Source: Phyto melanocephala (lineage: Eukaryota; Arthropoda; Insecta; Diptera; Rhinophoridae). Taken from it: a stretch of DNA of 64,000 bases. A program made the position numbers and the translations under genes. The stretch spans positions 137,276,533 through 137,340,532 of the forward strand of contig OW799233.1 in the NCBI GenBank assembly GCA_941918925.1. The letters are read 5' to 3'. Positions 52,806-63,288 of the stretch are shown here, piece by piece (the stretch's first letter is position 1; every line of letters starts with the position of its first letter). Below the pieces are notes generated by a model that was given only the letters and a program-made list of their open reading frames with translations, had not been told where the DNA came from and ran no database searches.

Positions 52806-55790
52806 CTAATCTGCTTCATCCAGATCAGGTTTTTTCCTTCTCAATATGTACTCGCAGTATCTTGATACTGCTTGCCAATTTCCCTCATTCCGTACCATGC
52901 GATCAATTATGCTCTCAGCATTTATTTCGCCCATAAAGTTCTCCAATTCTGTTCTCTTTTCAGCCCATTTACAGCATTCGAAAAAGGTGTGTTTAGCGTC
53001 GTCGATTATGTCTTCGTCTTCATATAAACAGTATGGTGTGCTGCACTTTCCTATGTTATACAGGTACTTCCTGAAGTATCCATGACCAGATATCATTTGT
53101 GTCAGATAGTAGTTTACTTCTCCGGTTACCCTTTTTACCCAGATGTTAATATCTGGGAGTAGTTTCCTCATCCATCTAGCTGTCGTTTCCTCGTTCCATT
53201 TTTCCTGCCAACTTTGAATGGTCTCCTGTCTTATGAACTCTCTATCACCCTGTTCAAAACTGCCGTTCTGTTTTTTCCGCCATATCTTTATCCTTTCTCC
53301 TATTTGCAAATCTATCGGAATAGTTCCCGATAAAACAAGGATGGCTGCCGTTGATACTGTACGATAAGCAGAAGCTATCCGCAGTGCGTATGTTCTCTGT
53401 ACCGCAAGTAGCATATTTATCCTATTTCTCCTAATACTCTCGCCCCAGATCTCACTACCATATAGGAGAATACCATTACTTGTCTCCATCAGCAACTTTC
53501 TCTTATTTTGTCGTGGGCCTCCTATATTCGCCATTAATCGGCTTAGTTGCGCTGTTACCCTAGCCGCTTTGCCTGCCGCATACTGGATTTGATTCGAGAA
53601 AGTCATCTTAGAGTCTAGTCTTATACCGAGATAGTTGACATATGCCTTAGTTTGTAAAAACACTTCTTCTATATTAATGTCTATTTCCATGGGTATGTGT
53701 CTTCTTGTCAAGAGTAGCAGTTCGGTCTTTTGAATTGCCAGCTGAAGTCCATGTGCATCCAGCCATGTCTTCGTTCTGATCATAACCTGTCTCAGTTTCC
53801 GTTTAGCCTCTTCTGTGTCCCTAGCGCTTATAACTGCCGCTATGTCGTCTGCGTAGCCCACCAGGAAGGTATCCTGTGGCATCTCGATCCTTAGTATGTC
53901 GTCGTAGGTAATGTTCCATAAGTCTGGGCCAAGAATTGATCCCTGTGCAGCGCCGGATGTTACCGTTATCTTTTTTTGTCCTACCTTCGTATTATATATG
54001 AGCTCCCTGTCCTTAAGGTAGCTTCTTATTAAACGTGACATATATGTCGGTATACGGAAACGTGTCTCTAAGGCTTGAAGAATGTCCGGCCATCTTAAGC
54101 TGTTAAAAGCGTTTTTAATGTCCAGAGTGGCTAAGAGAATGAGCGGCCTACTGAAGTGATTCCTCTGTTGAGAAGCGTTAAAAACATCAACAATATCCTT
54201 CAGTGCTCCAATGGTAGATCTTCCAGGTCTAAAACCGTGCTGTCTACCCGATAGGCCACCTCCGATAGTTATAGCTTCTCTCAATCTAGGTTTAAGGAGT
54301 CGTTCAAAAAGTTTGCCCGCAGTGTCCAGCATGCAGAGTGGTCTATAAGCAGATGGCGAGTCTAGATCGCCCTTGCCTTTATTGATAAGCACAAGTTGCT
54401 GTAGCTTCCATACCCTTGGGTAAAGACCCTGCATAAGGCATTTGTTGTACATTTCGAGTACCAAATGTGGTCGGTTTAGAGCTATATGCTTAATCACTTC
54501 TGCTGGTATTCCATCTGGACCAGGTGACTTGTTAGGCTTTAGTTTTCCAGCGGCCATCTTCAATTCTTCTGTGGTGAACAATGGAATATCAGTCACTTCC
54601 TCCGTGTCTATTCTATCAGCAGGGATTTCGTTTGTCGGGAAAAGGGTTTCCACTATGATCTTCATCCTTTCCTCTTCCATCAACTGGATTGGGCTTCTCA
54701 TCCCCAGTTTTTCTTTCACTATTTTGTAACCCGTGCCCCATGGGTTTGTATTAACATCCTCACGCAGTTCCTCCCATAACTTTCGTTTGCTGTCAAAAAT
54801 TTCCCTTTGCAGTTTTTTCTTTGCTACTTTAAAAGCGATCTTTTCAGCTTCCGCTTCGCCTCTTCTCCTAGCTCTAGTGTACTGCCTTCTGCATCTAAAA
54901 CAGTCTCTTCTTGCATTTGCGATATCCTCATTCCACCAATAGACTTCCTTTTTTCCCGTCTTGTGTCCTCTTATCTTGGGCATCGATTTATCACATCCCT
55001 TTCTGATTATTTGCATAACGTTTTCTACGGTAGTGGATGCATCCGCAGTTCTGGGCAAATTGTTTATTCTGCGATCAATTTCCGTAATTAATTTAAATGT
55101 GTCCAGTTTTTTGGCGTTCCATCTCTTAGTGCCTGCCTTCTGTTGCCGAGTGTTTCCTCTGTTTGTCCTTCCTGTGTTAATTGAGTAGGTTATATATTGA
55201 TGATCGCTTCCCGTATATGATTCAATAACCCTCCAATCCGTTATTTGACTTGCGATTCTCTCTGAAACTAAAGTAATATCCGGTATTGTGCCTTCACAAC
55301 CTGGTCGTCTAAAAGTGGGTACACTTCCCACGTTTGCCACGACCATGCCCAGTCTGGCTATCATCTGTACCACCCCCCTGCCTCTGGAGTTTATGGTTTG
55401 CATGCCCCAATCTGGTGCCCTAGAGTTTAGATCGCCTGCCACTATTAGATGTCCACTAGTCCCTCTTACAAAGTCTTCGATATCATCCAGTTTTTTATGA
55501 AATTCTTCCATGTGGTCACTGGGGGTTAAGTAACAGCTAATAACTGTTACATTTTCGAACTGTGCCCATGTGAAGCAGCTTCCCTTTCCATATCCTTTTA
55601 AGACCAACTTGCTTAGGTGAGGTATCCATATTGCCGATGTTCGAGAATCATCTTCCATCCACAAACCGGTTTGCTTCTTTCTGTATTGCTCACTAATGAT
55701 GGCAATATCTGCATCCTGTTCCTTCATTATTTGTGGCAGGAGTGCATCTGCCACTTTTCCTCTGTGCATGTTTGCCTGTAAGATCTTCAT
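52806..55790 (-). CDS. LINE ORF2: endonuclease-reverse transcriptase, 994 aa
   Basis: N-terminal apurinic-type endonuclease (LQANMHRGKVADALL, IISEQYR, GDLNSRAPDWG at ~117-127, SDHQYI), reverse transcriptase (GPDGIPAEVIKH, GFRPGRSTIGAL, AAQGSILGP, GYADD at ~647), and a C-terminal CCHC-like motif (CSTPYC...HTFFEC). Full length for the family with no internal stop. The ATG overlaps the ORF1 stop by one base (TAATG), suggesting coupled translation. Confidence 0.93.
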   Translation of the reverse strand: MKILQANMHRGKVADALLPQIMKEQDADIAIISEQYRKKQTGLWMEDDSRTSAIWIPHLSKLVLKGYGKGSCFTWAQFENVTVISCYLTPSDHMEEFHKKLDDIEDFVRGTSGHLIVAGDLNSRAPDWGMQTINSRGRGVVQMIARLGMVVANVGSVPTFRRPGCEGTIPDITLVSERIASQITDWRVIESYTGSDHQYITYSINTGRTNRGNTRQQKAGTKRWNAKKLDTFKLITEIDRRINNLPRTADASTTVENVMQIIRKGCDKSMPKIRGHKTGKKEVYWWNEDIANARRDCFRCRRQYTRARRRGEAEAEKIAFKVAKKKLQREIFDSKRKLWEELREDVNTNPWGTGYKIVKEKLGMRSPIQLMEEERMKIIVETLFPTNEIPADRIDTEEVTDIPLFTTEELKMAAGKLKPNKSPGPDGIPAEVIKHIALNRPHLVLEMYNKCLMQGLYPRVWKLQQLVLINKGKGDLDSPSAYRPLCMLDTAGKLFERLLKPRLREAITIGGGLSGRQHGFRPGRSTIGALKDIVDVFNASQQRNHFSRPLILLATLDIKNAFNSLRWPDILQALETRFRIPTYMSRLIRSYLKDRELIYNTKVGQKKITVTSGAAQGSILGPDLWNITYDDILRIEMPQDTFLVGYADDIAAVISARDTEEAKRKLRQVMIRTKTWLDAHGLQLAIQKTELLLLTRRHIPMEIDINIEEVFLQTKAYVNYLGIRLDSKMTFSNQIQYAAGKAARVTAQLSRLMANIGGPRQNKRKLLMETSNGILLYGSEIWGESIRRNRINMLLAVQRTYALRIASAYRTVSTAAILVLSGTIPIDLQIGERIKIWRKKQNGSFEQGDREFIRQETIQSWQEKWNEETTARWMRKLLPDINIWVKRVTGEVNYYLTQMISGHGYFRKYLYNIGKCSTPYCLYEDEDIIDDAKHTFFECCKWAEKRTELENFMGEINAESIIDRMVRNEGNWQAVSRYCEYILRRKKPDLDEAD

Positions 55791-55945
55791 TACACCTGCC
55801 TACTTGCTTTGCAGTCTTTCGATCCAGGTAAATGATCTAGTGGTGTTTTCCTCTCTGTCAAACATAGGCAACATTTTGCAGGGTTATTGCACTGCCTTAA
55901 AAAGTGACCGCTTTCGCCACATTTAATACATAACCCCGCTCCTTC
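55791..55945 (-). pseudogene. LINE ORF1, C-terminal remnant with CCHC knuckle
   Basis: 51 codons ending in TAA. CIKCGESGHFLRQC followed by a second Cys pair (CCLC) is the nucleic-acid-binding end of an R1/I-type ORF1. Truncated at the insertion edge. Confidence 0.82.
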
Positions 55946-55960
55946 CTCAGGGAATATAGT

Positions 55961-56480
55961 TGAACCGAAAATTTATAAATCGTTAACGTATGTGCCAGGG
56001 ATGTCAGAAAGGTTGAAGAATTCGAAAGTTTTTGATAAGAATAGATATGGGATGACTTATAGAATGAATAATACAATAGGTAAATTGTTTAGTAATACTA
56101 AGGACAAAATACAGAAATGGGATATGTCTAATATCGTATATAAAATACCTTGCGGAGGAAATGATGGGGAAAGTTGTGATAAGGTTTATATAGGAACGAC
56201 GAAAAATAAACTTAGGACAAGAATTGCTGGACATAAATCTGACCAAAAGTATAGGAATATTTCTTCACAAAAGACAGCATTATCTTCTCACTGTTCCAAC
56301 TCTGATCACTTTCCGAACTTTGAAAATGTATCAGTTTTAAATATTGAAAATAATTATAAACGTAGATATATGTTAGAAATGTTACAGATAATTAATGTAC
56401 CAACTACACAGAGAATTAATTATAAGGCAGATACGGATAATGTTGCACAGAGTTATAGACATTTAATACATAAGAAATAA
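55961..56480 (+). pseudogene. PLE protein, right arm, GIY-YIG part
   Basis: Continues the frame cut at 52544: EPKIYKSLTYVPGMSERL, then VYKIPCGGND, KVYIGTTKNKLRTRIAGH and a stop at 56480. The first ATG is at 55992 but the natural protein starts far upstream and is lost. GIY-YIG residues are intact. Confidence 0.85.
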
Positions 56481-57230
56481 CACTTATACCTATTCATTTA
56501 TGTTTATATAATTTCCTTGTTAAGTTTTTTTTATAAGGAAATTTAATTTTAAATTAATTTTTTAATACATTAAGATAATACTTTATTTATCTACATTTTT
56601 TATATTATTTTTTAGAAATATTAATACACTTGTTTTATTACAACAAAATATTTGTTATCAATACTTTTATACATATATAATTATTGTATCATACGTATGT
56701 AACATAACATTATCTGTTAAAAATTTTTATATAATATTTGTAATATTCTGTACAAAACCAACATATTTTTATGTTAAAGTATGGACAATAATTTATAAAA
56801 TTCTTATTAATACTTTAATAATTATGAATTTTTGTTATACAAATTTTTTTCTATTATTACACATACATATTCTTATAATACTATTAACATTTTTTCAACA
56901 ATTTTTGTTATAATACTTTTTGTTAATATTTTTATATAAATTGTAATTTTTTGTTATACTACATTTTTGTATAATTTTTTATATATGACAAAATGTTTAA
57001 AAAAATTTTTTATGTTATTTTCAATTTTGTTAATCAAACTATAAATTTATTTACAAAATAACAAATATCAAGACACAAATCCAACAAAAAACTAATATAT
57101 AATAAAAAAACGTTTATCCTGATGATGCTACACAAAGAAGTAGCGAAATATTGATCAAATAATATAAAACAAAACAAAAAGATTTTTTATTATTAAAAGG
57201 ACCTTAAGCTTAAAGAACTATTAAACATAT
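56481..57230 (+). mobile_element. PLE 3' region, right arm
   Basis: Inverted copy of 46841-47589. Contains GATGCTACACAAAGAAGTAG, the 3' motif shared with the PLE near 1-6 kb. Confidence 0.85.
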
Positions 57231-57264
57231 ATTATTATTAAAGGTCAAAAAAACCGATAATTAT
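57231..57264 (+). mobile_element. 34-bp PLE tail extension
   Basis: Present only on the right side, between the arm and the TGACTCACATAAA duplication (57265-57277). Confidence 0.65.
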
Positions 57265-57570
57265 TGACTCACATAAAGTTAGATCTTTGCTGTTTATACA
57301 CACATATATGCGAAGATTTACTTTCAATGGCAAGATCCACGCCCACTCTTCCACTGAAATTGTTAGAATAATTTATTATCGAGAAAGCTCAATGTGTGTG
57401 TCTACTTTAGTAGTCATATAATTACATGGCCTAAAGGTGTGTATGCAAAAGTTTTATAAGAATTTGGTAAAAAGTGGTTGAAAAAAGTATTTGCTTTCAC
57501 TTATTCAGACGTCTAAAAAATTATGAAAACTAATTACTGTTAACACTAAAAAATTATAAAAATTCTGAAC

Positions 57571-57642
57571 AGGGGACACCCGGGTTTGAACCGGGGACCT
57601 CTCGATCTGCAGTCGAATGCTCTACCACTGAGCTATATCCCC
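57571..57642 (-). tRNA. tRNA-Cys (anticodon GCA)
   Basis: Reverse complement is base-for-base identical to 45348-45419. A T-run follows on the minus strand (plus A-run near 57560). Confidence 0.96.
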
Positions 57643-58243
57643 TACATCTAACCTTGTGACAAAAGTCTCATAAATAATACAAGTACAAGAAAACTATAAA
57701 CAGATTAAATACTACAGTGGAACTGATAACAACAGGAGTCATAAATAAACTACCATAGAAGGAAATATAATCGAACTCCCACACACATGCTATTTATGTA
57801 CAACAACCATTTCAAACTGGTTATTTTAATTGCATTTTCTATTCATTCTTAACAGAATTTCATTGTAAAGTTAATGACAAAATTTTACAATAGCTTATGT
57901 TAAACTTATGACTACATAATTTTTATTTAAAATCGTTTTTTCTAAAGTACAAACTTTTCGAATGAAGAAAGTAAAACGTACATTTGTATTTTTAAGTATT
58001 TTTTGTATCAATACACATGACTTTATTTGCCATCTTTAGCTTCATTATTAAATTAAAAAAAAATATTGTATTTGTTTTATTTGCTTGTAAAAAATAAAAA
58101 TATTATTTTTATAGTCTTAAAACGAACATGTTCAAATGAGTTAAGAGTTTATGGTCAAGTTCAGTTGGGGAATAAAAATAATATATTATTTTTCTAATTA
58201 AATTTCATGTGTGTTAAATTTGTGCTTACAAATCATTTTAGGC
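57643..58243. other. AT-rich intergenic stretch
   Basis: Nothing recognised. Confidence 0.4.
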
Positions 58244-58760
58244 GCCTTCAGACGAGATGTATTTTACATATGACTGAATAAATTTTCCAATGAACAATTG
58301 ATATTTGTGTGAATCGTTTGGAATATTGTGAAATATGTATGTGTGAAATACATTTGTAAAACCCATATGAAAAATTTTTAATTCAACCGTGATCTATTTT
58401 AACCTGCCAAGCATCTGACATCTGTTTTGTCTTCAAAACATAGAGCAAACATAAGGACAACGATATCCAAAAACTAGTAAACAATTCAAAAATTACTATT
58501 TTTAAGCTCTTAATAAAGAAAATAATTACTACTGTAGTCAAATTTATGCGCTTTATTAAAAAGAATATTTTTACAAATCTCGCATACAAAGCAACGTATT
58601 AAAACTTGATCAAAACAAAATTCGTTTACAAAATCAGTGCTGTTATATCAATTATGTAGTATCAAAAACAAAATAGCAAAAAGCAAATATATAAAACCAT
58701 ATTTAAAAGGACAATTTTGACAGACATAAAAGTCGTATGTAAAATACATCCCGTCTGAGG
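58244..58760. mobile_element. ~517-bp MITE with ~28-bp inverted ends
   Basis: TTCAGACGAGATGTATTTTA at 58249 is matched inverted at 58731-58759. The CAGACG-type tips suggest a hAT-like origin, and a TTTAG word on both sides may be a partial target duplication. Confidence 0.6.
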
Positions 58761-59429
58761 ATAGCTTTAGAGGTAAGAAAAAATACAAATATGTAATTAA
58801 CAAATATTGGTGCTAATGAATTAACCCGTTGTTAACGTAATTGTATATGGTGTCTCAAAATAAACGATAGATTTGAATTTGCCGCCTTTTGTGCAGTCAA
58901 GTGTTGGCAACCTTAAAAAAAAATCAAAAAAAAAACTGTGTTTGCTATTAAATTCAAATCTTGTGTCAATTTAGGGACACCCAAAATTATATTCTAGCCA
59001 TCTAAGAAAACCAAAATATTTTAATGATTAAAAAATCGTGAAGGTGGCTTGGCAGAGTTTAATATTTTACAAATCTTTTCTTTATAAATATAAACGAAAT
59101 GTAATTTGTTAGTAATCCGAGTCACTTAAAAACGGATGCACCGATTTCGCTAATTTTTTCCCAATTTTTTAGGGAAAGAAAAATTAATCACGTCCACTAT
59201 TTTGATATTTCGAAATTCTGAGACCGGCTGAGCTAATATATCTACTAATATACTTGTTGTAGTTAATACAATCAATATTTTAACGGAAACCGATTTTAAA
59301 AAAAATTTTTTTTTTCATGTTTGTAATCTTTTTTTACATAAATAAAAATTAAATAATGTCCATTGATATGCGTATCGCCGGAGAAATATAATAATTAATA
59401 ATCTACCCAATTCAATTATATTAATATTA
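58761..59429. other. AT-rich non-coding stretch
   Basis: 59110-59170 has Helitron-like wording (CACCGATTTCGCTAATTTT) without definable ends. Confidence 0.35.
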
Positions 59430-59765
59430 AATAAAAGGGCTTTACCAGTAGAATACAGTAAACTATGAAAAGGAAAAAATCCATGATAGCATCTAAACAA
59501 AAGTGCCGATAATTTTTCTAAACCCCATCATAATGAGTAAAAAATCAAAAAGGCTTGACTAGTAGAATACAACTAACTATGTAAAAAAAATCTATGTATT
59601 AAAAAAATCAAACGTGGCGTCGCAAATATTAAAGCAAAATGGCGAATAATATTAAATCTCAAATCGTGGCTAAACTACGATGTAGTCGCTGTATCTATGT
59701 TCATATATGATGGTGAAGGGTATTATCAGATTTGGCAAGACGGAATATAACATTTTTACTTGATT
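59430..59765 (+). mobile_element. GTCY-family element, tail fragment (copy e)
   Basis: Matches the inner part and tail of copy d (AGTAGAATACA...AACTA, GATGGTGAAGGGTATTATCA, TTTTTACTTG). The GTCY head is missing. Confidence 0.55.
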
Positions 59766-60110
59766 TTTATTGATTTATTTTTTTATATAAATAAGACCGA
59801 TAGCTTATAAGCTATCATAGTAAAGCTTTAATGATCAAACGGAGTTACGACGTAAGATAATTTTCTATACAAATCACTATTTAAAATTCGTCGTAGGATT
59901 AAACCACGAGATAGAATATATTTTATTATACTCATTCTTTCGGAGGCTAGTTCGCTCAACAATTTTGCCATACTCGTAATTTCATTTATATTTCACACAT
60001 TTTCATTTTTGTTGTTTTAGCGCAATGATTATAAGATTATTCGAAAATAAAACAAACAAATGAGTTCAAATCTACAGAATCATTTTCATTTTGAAATAGC
60101 TACAGGGCTC
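59766..60110. other. AT-rich non-coding stretch
   Basis: Nothing recognised. Confidence 0.35.
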
Positions 60111-60500
60111 TGATCCGAAGTATTTTGTGCTGGAAAATAGATAAAAAAGACGTAAAGAGTACCTATGTGGTTTCAACAGGATAGTGCCACTTGCAACTTA
60201 TCAAAAGAAACAGGACTTAAAAAAAATCTAAAAAACGTACTATTTTTCGTAAAGAACAAATTAATTGGCAACCAAGATCGTATGATTCAACACCTATAGA
60301 CTTTTTTTGTAGGTGTTTTGAAATCGAAAGTTTACAGCAATAATTCCACAGCAGTTCAAGAGCTTAAAAACAAACTTTATAGAGAAGACATCAACCAGTG
60401 ACAAGAGTTTATTGAAAAACGTGATTGAGAATTTTAGTAAAAGATTTGGAGCCTGCCAAGCTATTTGACTGACATTATTTTTCATTTTTAAACGGAACCT
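60111..60500 (+). pseudogene. decayed IS630/mariner-type transposase, C-terminal part
   Basis: In broken frames: YVVSTG-CHL (the 'QQDGATCHT' block), SYDSTPIDFF (60276, the 'CDLTPLDFF' block) and VIENFSKRF (60422). Shifts and stops throughout. Confidence 0.55.
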
Positions 60501-60590
60501 TATTTGGTAATAAACTGAAATAAAAATATTTTTAATAACTCAAAATAAATTAATTTATTAATATTAAAATGACAGTTAAAACTTAAACAC

Positions 60591-60702
60591 TGTATGCAGA
60601 ATAATTATCAAAGGTTTATAGAAGATTAATTAAACTGATATTCTATGGAAATTTGATTTATAAACCTCTAATAAACCTTTGATAATTTTTATGCATACAT
60701 CA
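60591..60702. repeat. 112-bp foldback
   Basis: TGTATGCA...AATTATCAAAGGTTTAT at the left is inverted at the right (ATAAACCTTTGATAATT...TGCATACA). The centre resembles 62215-62260. Confidence 0.5.
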
Positions 60703-60918
60703 GTAAATGTTTTCGATAAAAATAGTCATATGATTTTTAATTTAATTTAGTTTATATTTTTTTACTGCCTAAAAAACTATGAGTACAAAACAAATATTAT
60801 GTGTACTATCGTACCACATTTTTTCTACTTAATACTACTAAATACTTCTATTTTTTATTGTTTGTTTTTAAAATAAATTCATTGAACAAAAAACTCACAA
60901 CAAACCTTGTGTGACATA

Positions 60919-61001
60919 ATGAATTTAGTCAAGTTGTCATTTATTTTATTAGTATTCTTTTTTAATGCAAATTGTGTAAATAAAAAACTCAAACAAAAGT
61001 G
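60919..61001 (+). CDS. possible signal-peptide first exon of an unidentified gene
   Basis: ATG opens MNLVKLSFILLVFFFNANC, a textbook signal peptide (short basic n-region, hydrophobic core, small residue before Cys), then VNKKLKQK. The frame runs in phase 2 into a good donor (GTGAGTG at 61002). No following exon could be identified up to 64000, so the protein is unknown and the call rests on this one exon. Confidence 0.4.
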
Positions 61002-62487
61002 GTGAGTGTAAACACGTCTTTAAGGGATACACAATTCATTAATTTGTTTATATTAAATATTTGCAATGGAAAAAAGTAATAAAACTATTATTTTTTAATA
61101 CAAACATATCACATAATAACAATCGAACAAAAATTATTCCATTAAAAATATTATTCTCATTTTTAACTTAATCATTCATACCAGTGATGCCAGGAGGTAA
61201 GGAGGTTTCCTCTAACCTTTTTTCCTTTTGGGAAAAATTCTTTAGGAGAAAACATAGAAGGCAAAAATTTTTATTAAGGACCTTTTTAGGATTTTTAACT
61301 ACTGGGTGAAACAATAATCTGTACAATATTTTACAACTTATAAATTTTAGAGATTTTCCTATTTAAGTTGGCCAAAGGATTAATGCAGGTAAATAATAAG
61401 CTTATTATATGATCGTTATTTCTTTATTGAAATGCAAAGGGTCTTCTATTTGTTGAATGTTTTCATAAATGTTTTATTAATCGGAGTGGATGATTCTACT
61501 GCTGAAAGTGTTTAAACAGTAAAGTATTCTTAGAATCCTTATGTGCCCTAATTTTACTCGAAACGTTTTACTTTTCAATTATGATAAGTATGTACAAAGT
61601 AAAAGAGGATAGTTTTGCAACACTTGATATTTGCAGGGAAATTTTACTTCAACATATATTTATAAAAAAAATATCCGGAACCCCTTAAAAACGAGTGCTA
61701 TTATTTTCATAATAATATTTTATTAAAAACATGTAGTGAAAAAAGATTATAGAAAATATTTTTGGAGTGAGGCTAAGGGTATATAATATACGCACTTTGA
61801 CGCATACTAAACTTTTCACACTTTTAAATTTAAAGTTAAATATAACGCTTAATATAAAATACATTTTCTATTTATGTCAGCTCATTAGCTGTCAAAATGT
61901 ATACAATGTGTTGAAAAGTTTAAAGTTGCTGAAATTTTTGAGGATCGCGAGTTTTAGACTTTACGTGTTATTTAAAAAATTTTAGACAAAAGTCTATAAG
62001 CCGTGTTATGGTTTATTAAATAAACTAAATTGTTTTTGTTTAAATTGTCAAATTCTTTAATTTAGGAGAGTATGGACTTAGGCGGTTTTATATTTTTCTT
62101 TTTGGGAAATAAAACAAATTACCTAGAAATACTAAATTATACCCCCAATTATTTATTTACTGCCTTATTCATTCAAAAATAGTTATTATTATTTTAAAGG
62201 GCTTATAAAACTGCTTGTTATGGAAATTTGTTCTATAAACCTTTTTTAAAGCTGTTTTAATTTGTATGAATTAGATCATAAATATTTTAATAAACTAATC
62301 CTACTTATATTTATAGCATAATAAATGTCAATGTTTGCATGTTTCGATCCTTTTTACTCGCAATCACACAAAAACGGCTGGATGGAAATAAATGAATTTT
62401 CGTACACAGATAGACAACAACCAAAATTAACACATAGGCTACCCTTAATCACATTATTCAGGCTAATCCGCAAAAATATGCGAATTT
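61002..62487. other. AT-rich non-coding stretch
   Basis: Possible intron of the exon at 60919. 62195-62275 resembles the foldback at 60591. Confidence 0.35.
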
Positions 62488-63275
62488 TTATACCCTTCAC
62501 ACAGTGAAAAAGGGTATATATAGGTTTGTCATTCCGTGTGAAATTTCTACAATTTTCATTTCCGACCCCATAAAGTATATATTTTATGAAAGCTTATGAA
62601 TAGGGGAGTCGATTAAGCCCTGTCAGTCTGTCCGTCTGTCCGTCTGACCGTCTGTCCGTCTGACCGTCTGTCCGTGTGTATGTTGAAATCAACTTTTTGA
62701 AGCCCCCCGACATAGGTTGGACCCGGGTAAGGTATTAAAATATCAGAAATATTCGGGAGTAGATCGCTATTGAAAATCAGAAACATCGGTACATAAACAA
62801 CTGAGATATGAGCAAAAACCCACGACCACCTCGGTTTTTTTTTCACAAAAACAACATTACAACAACAACATACATACATACAAACGTGTATACTGGTTAG
62901 AGAAAACGTGGCATCGAATCCCAGCTGAGCCAAAAAAATTTTTTTTTTTAATTTTCTTAAAAATTTTTTTTTAATTTTTTTTTTTATTTTTTTTTTTATT
63001 TTTTATTTAATATATTATTTATATTTTTATTATTATTTTTTTTTTAATTTTTTTTTTTATTTTTTTTTTGTTTTATATGTGTATATTATATATATAATAA
63101 TTTTTTTTTTTAATTTTTTTTTTTTTTTTAAATTTTTTTTTGTTTTTTTAACATACATACGTGTACGTATTTCATATGGGATGAATGGTGATACAAGCAA
63201 CTGTTATTGCATGACTACACGTTGTGAAGGGTATATAAGATTCGGCATGGCCGAATATAGCATTCTTACTTGTTT
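62488..63275 (+). mobile_element. GTCY interspersed element, copy b
   Basis: Complete: head hairpin at 62491, expanded GTCY/GACC run at 62628-62680, T-rich middle, tail with ATTCGGCATGGCCGAAT at 63240. Has an ACAACAACATACATACATAC insert absent from copy a. Confidence 0.75.
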
Positions 63276-63288
63276 TATTTTATTTTTA

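Larger units (their letters stand above)
52545..55945 (-). mobile_element. 5'-truncated R1/I-group non-LTR retrotransposon
   Basis: 3.4 kb on the minus strand with a ~21-base poly(A) tail (plus poly-T 52545-52565), a complete ORF2 and only the end of ORF1. A 15-bp duplication flanks it. The body is clearly less AT-rich than its surroundings. R1-clade placement is from the N-terminus wording of ORF2 and its C-terminal zinc motif. Confidence 0.92.
46841..57264. mobile_element. head-to-head Penelope-like element pair with two nested insertions
   Basis: Two 5'-truncated PLE copies point away from a junction at about 52303. The left arm (minus) is 46841-47702 plus 51602-52304; the right arm (plus) is 52303-52544 plus 55961-57230. 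Arms are near-identical apart from the insertions. The whole is bounded by a 13-bp direct repeat, and a 34-bp extension (57231-57264) follows one arm. PLEs are known for paired/inverted copies, variable target duplications and a 30-40-bp tail. Confidence 0.85.

Noticed and set aside
53000..55600. Several 70-95-codon plus-strand frames across the LINE
   Set aside because: Antisense shadows of ORF2, which has coherent endonuclease and RT motifs on the minus strand.
61767..61985. 72-codon frame downstream of the signal-peptide exon
   Set aside because: Composition is random AT-rich, it ends in an AT-rich flank, and it cannot be joined to the 60919 exon by a convincing acceptor.
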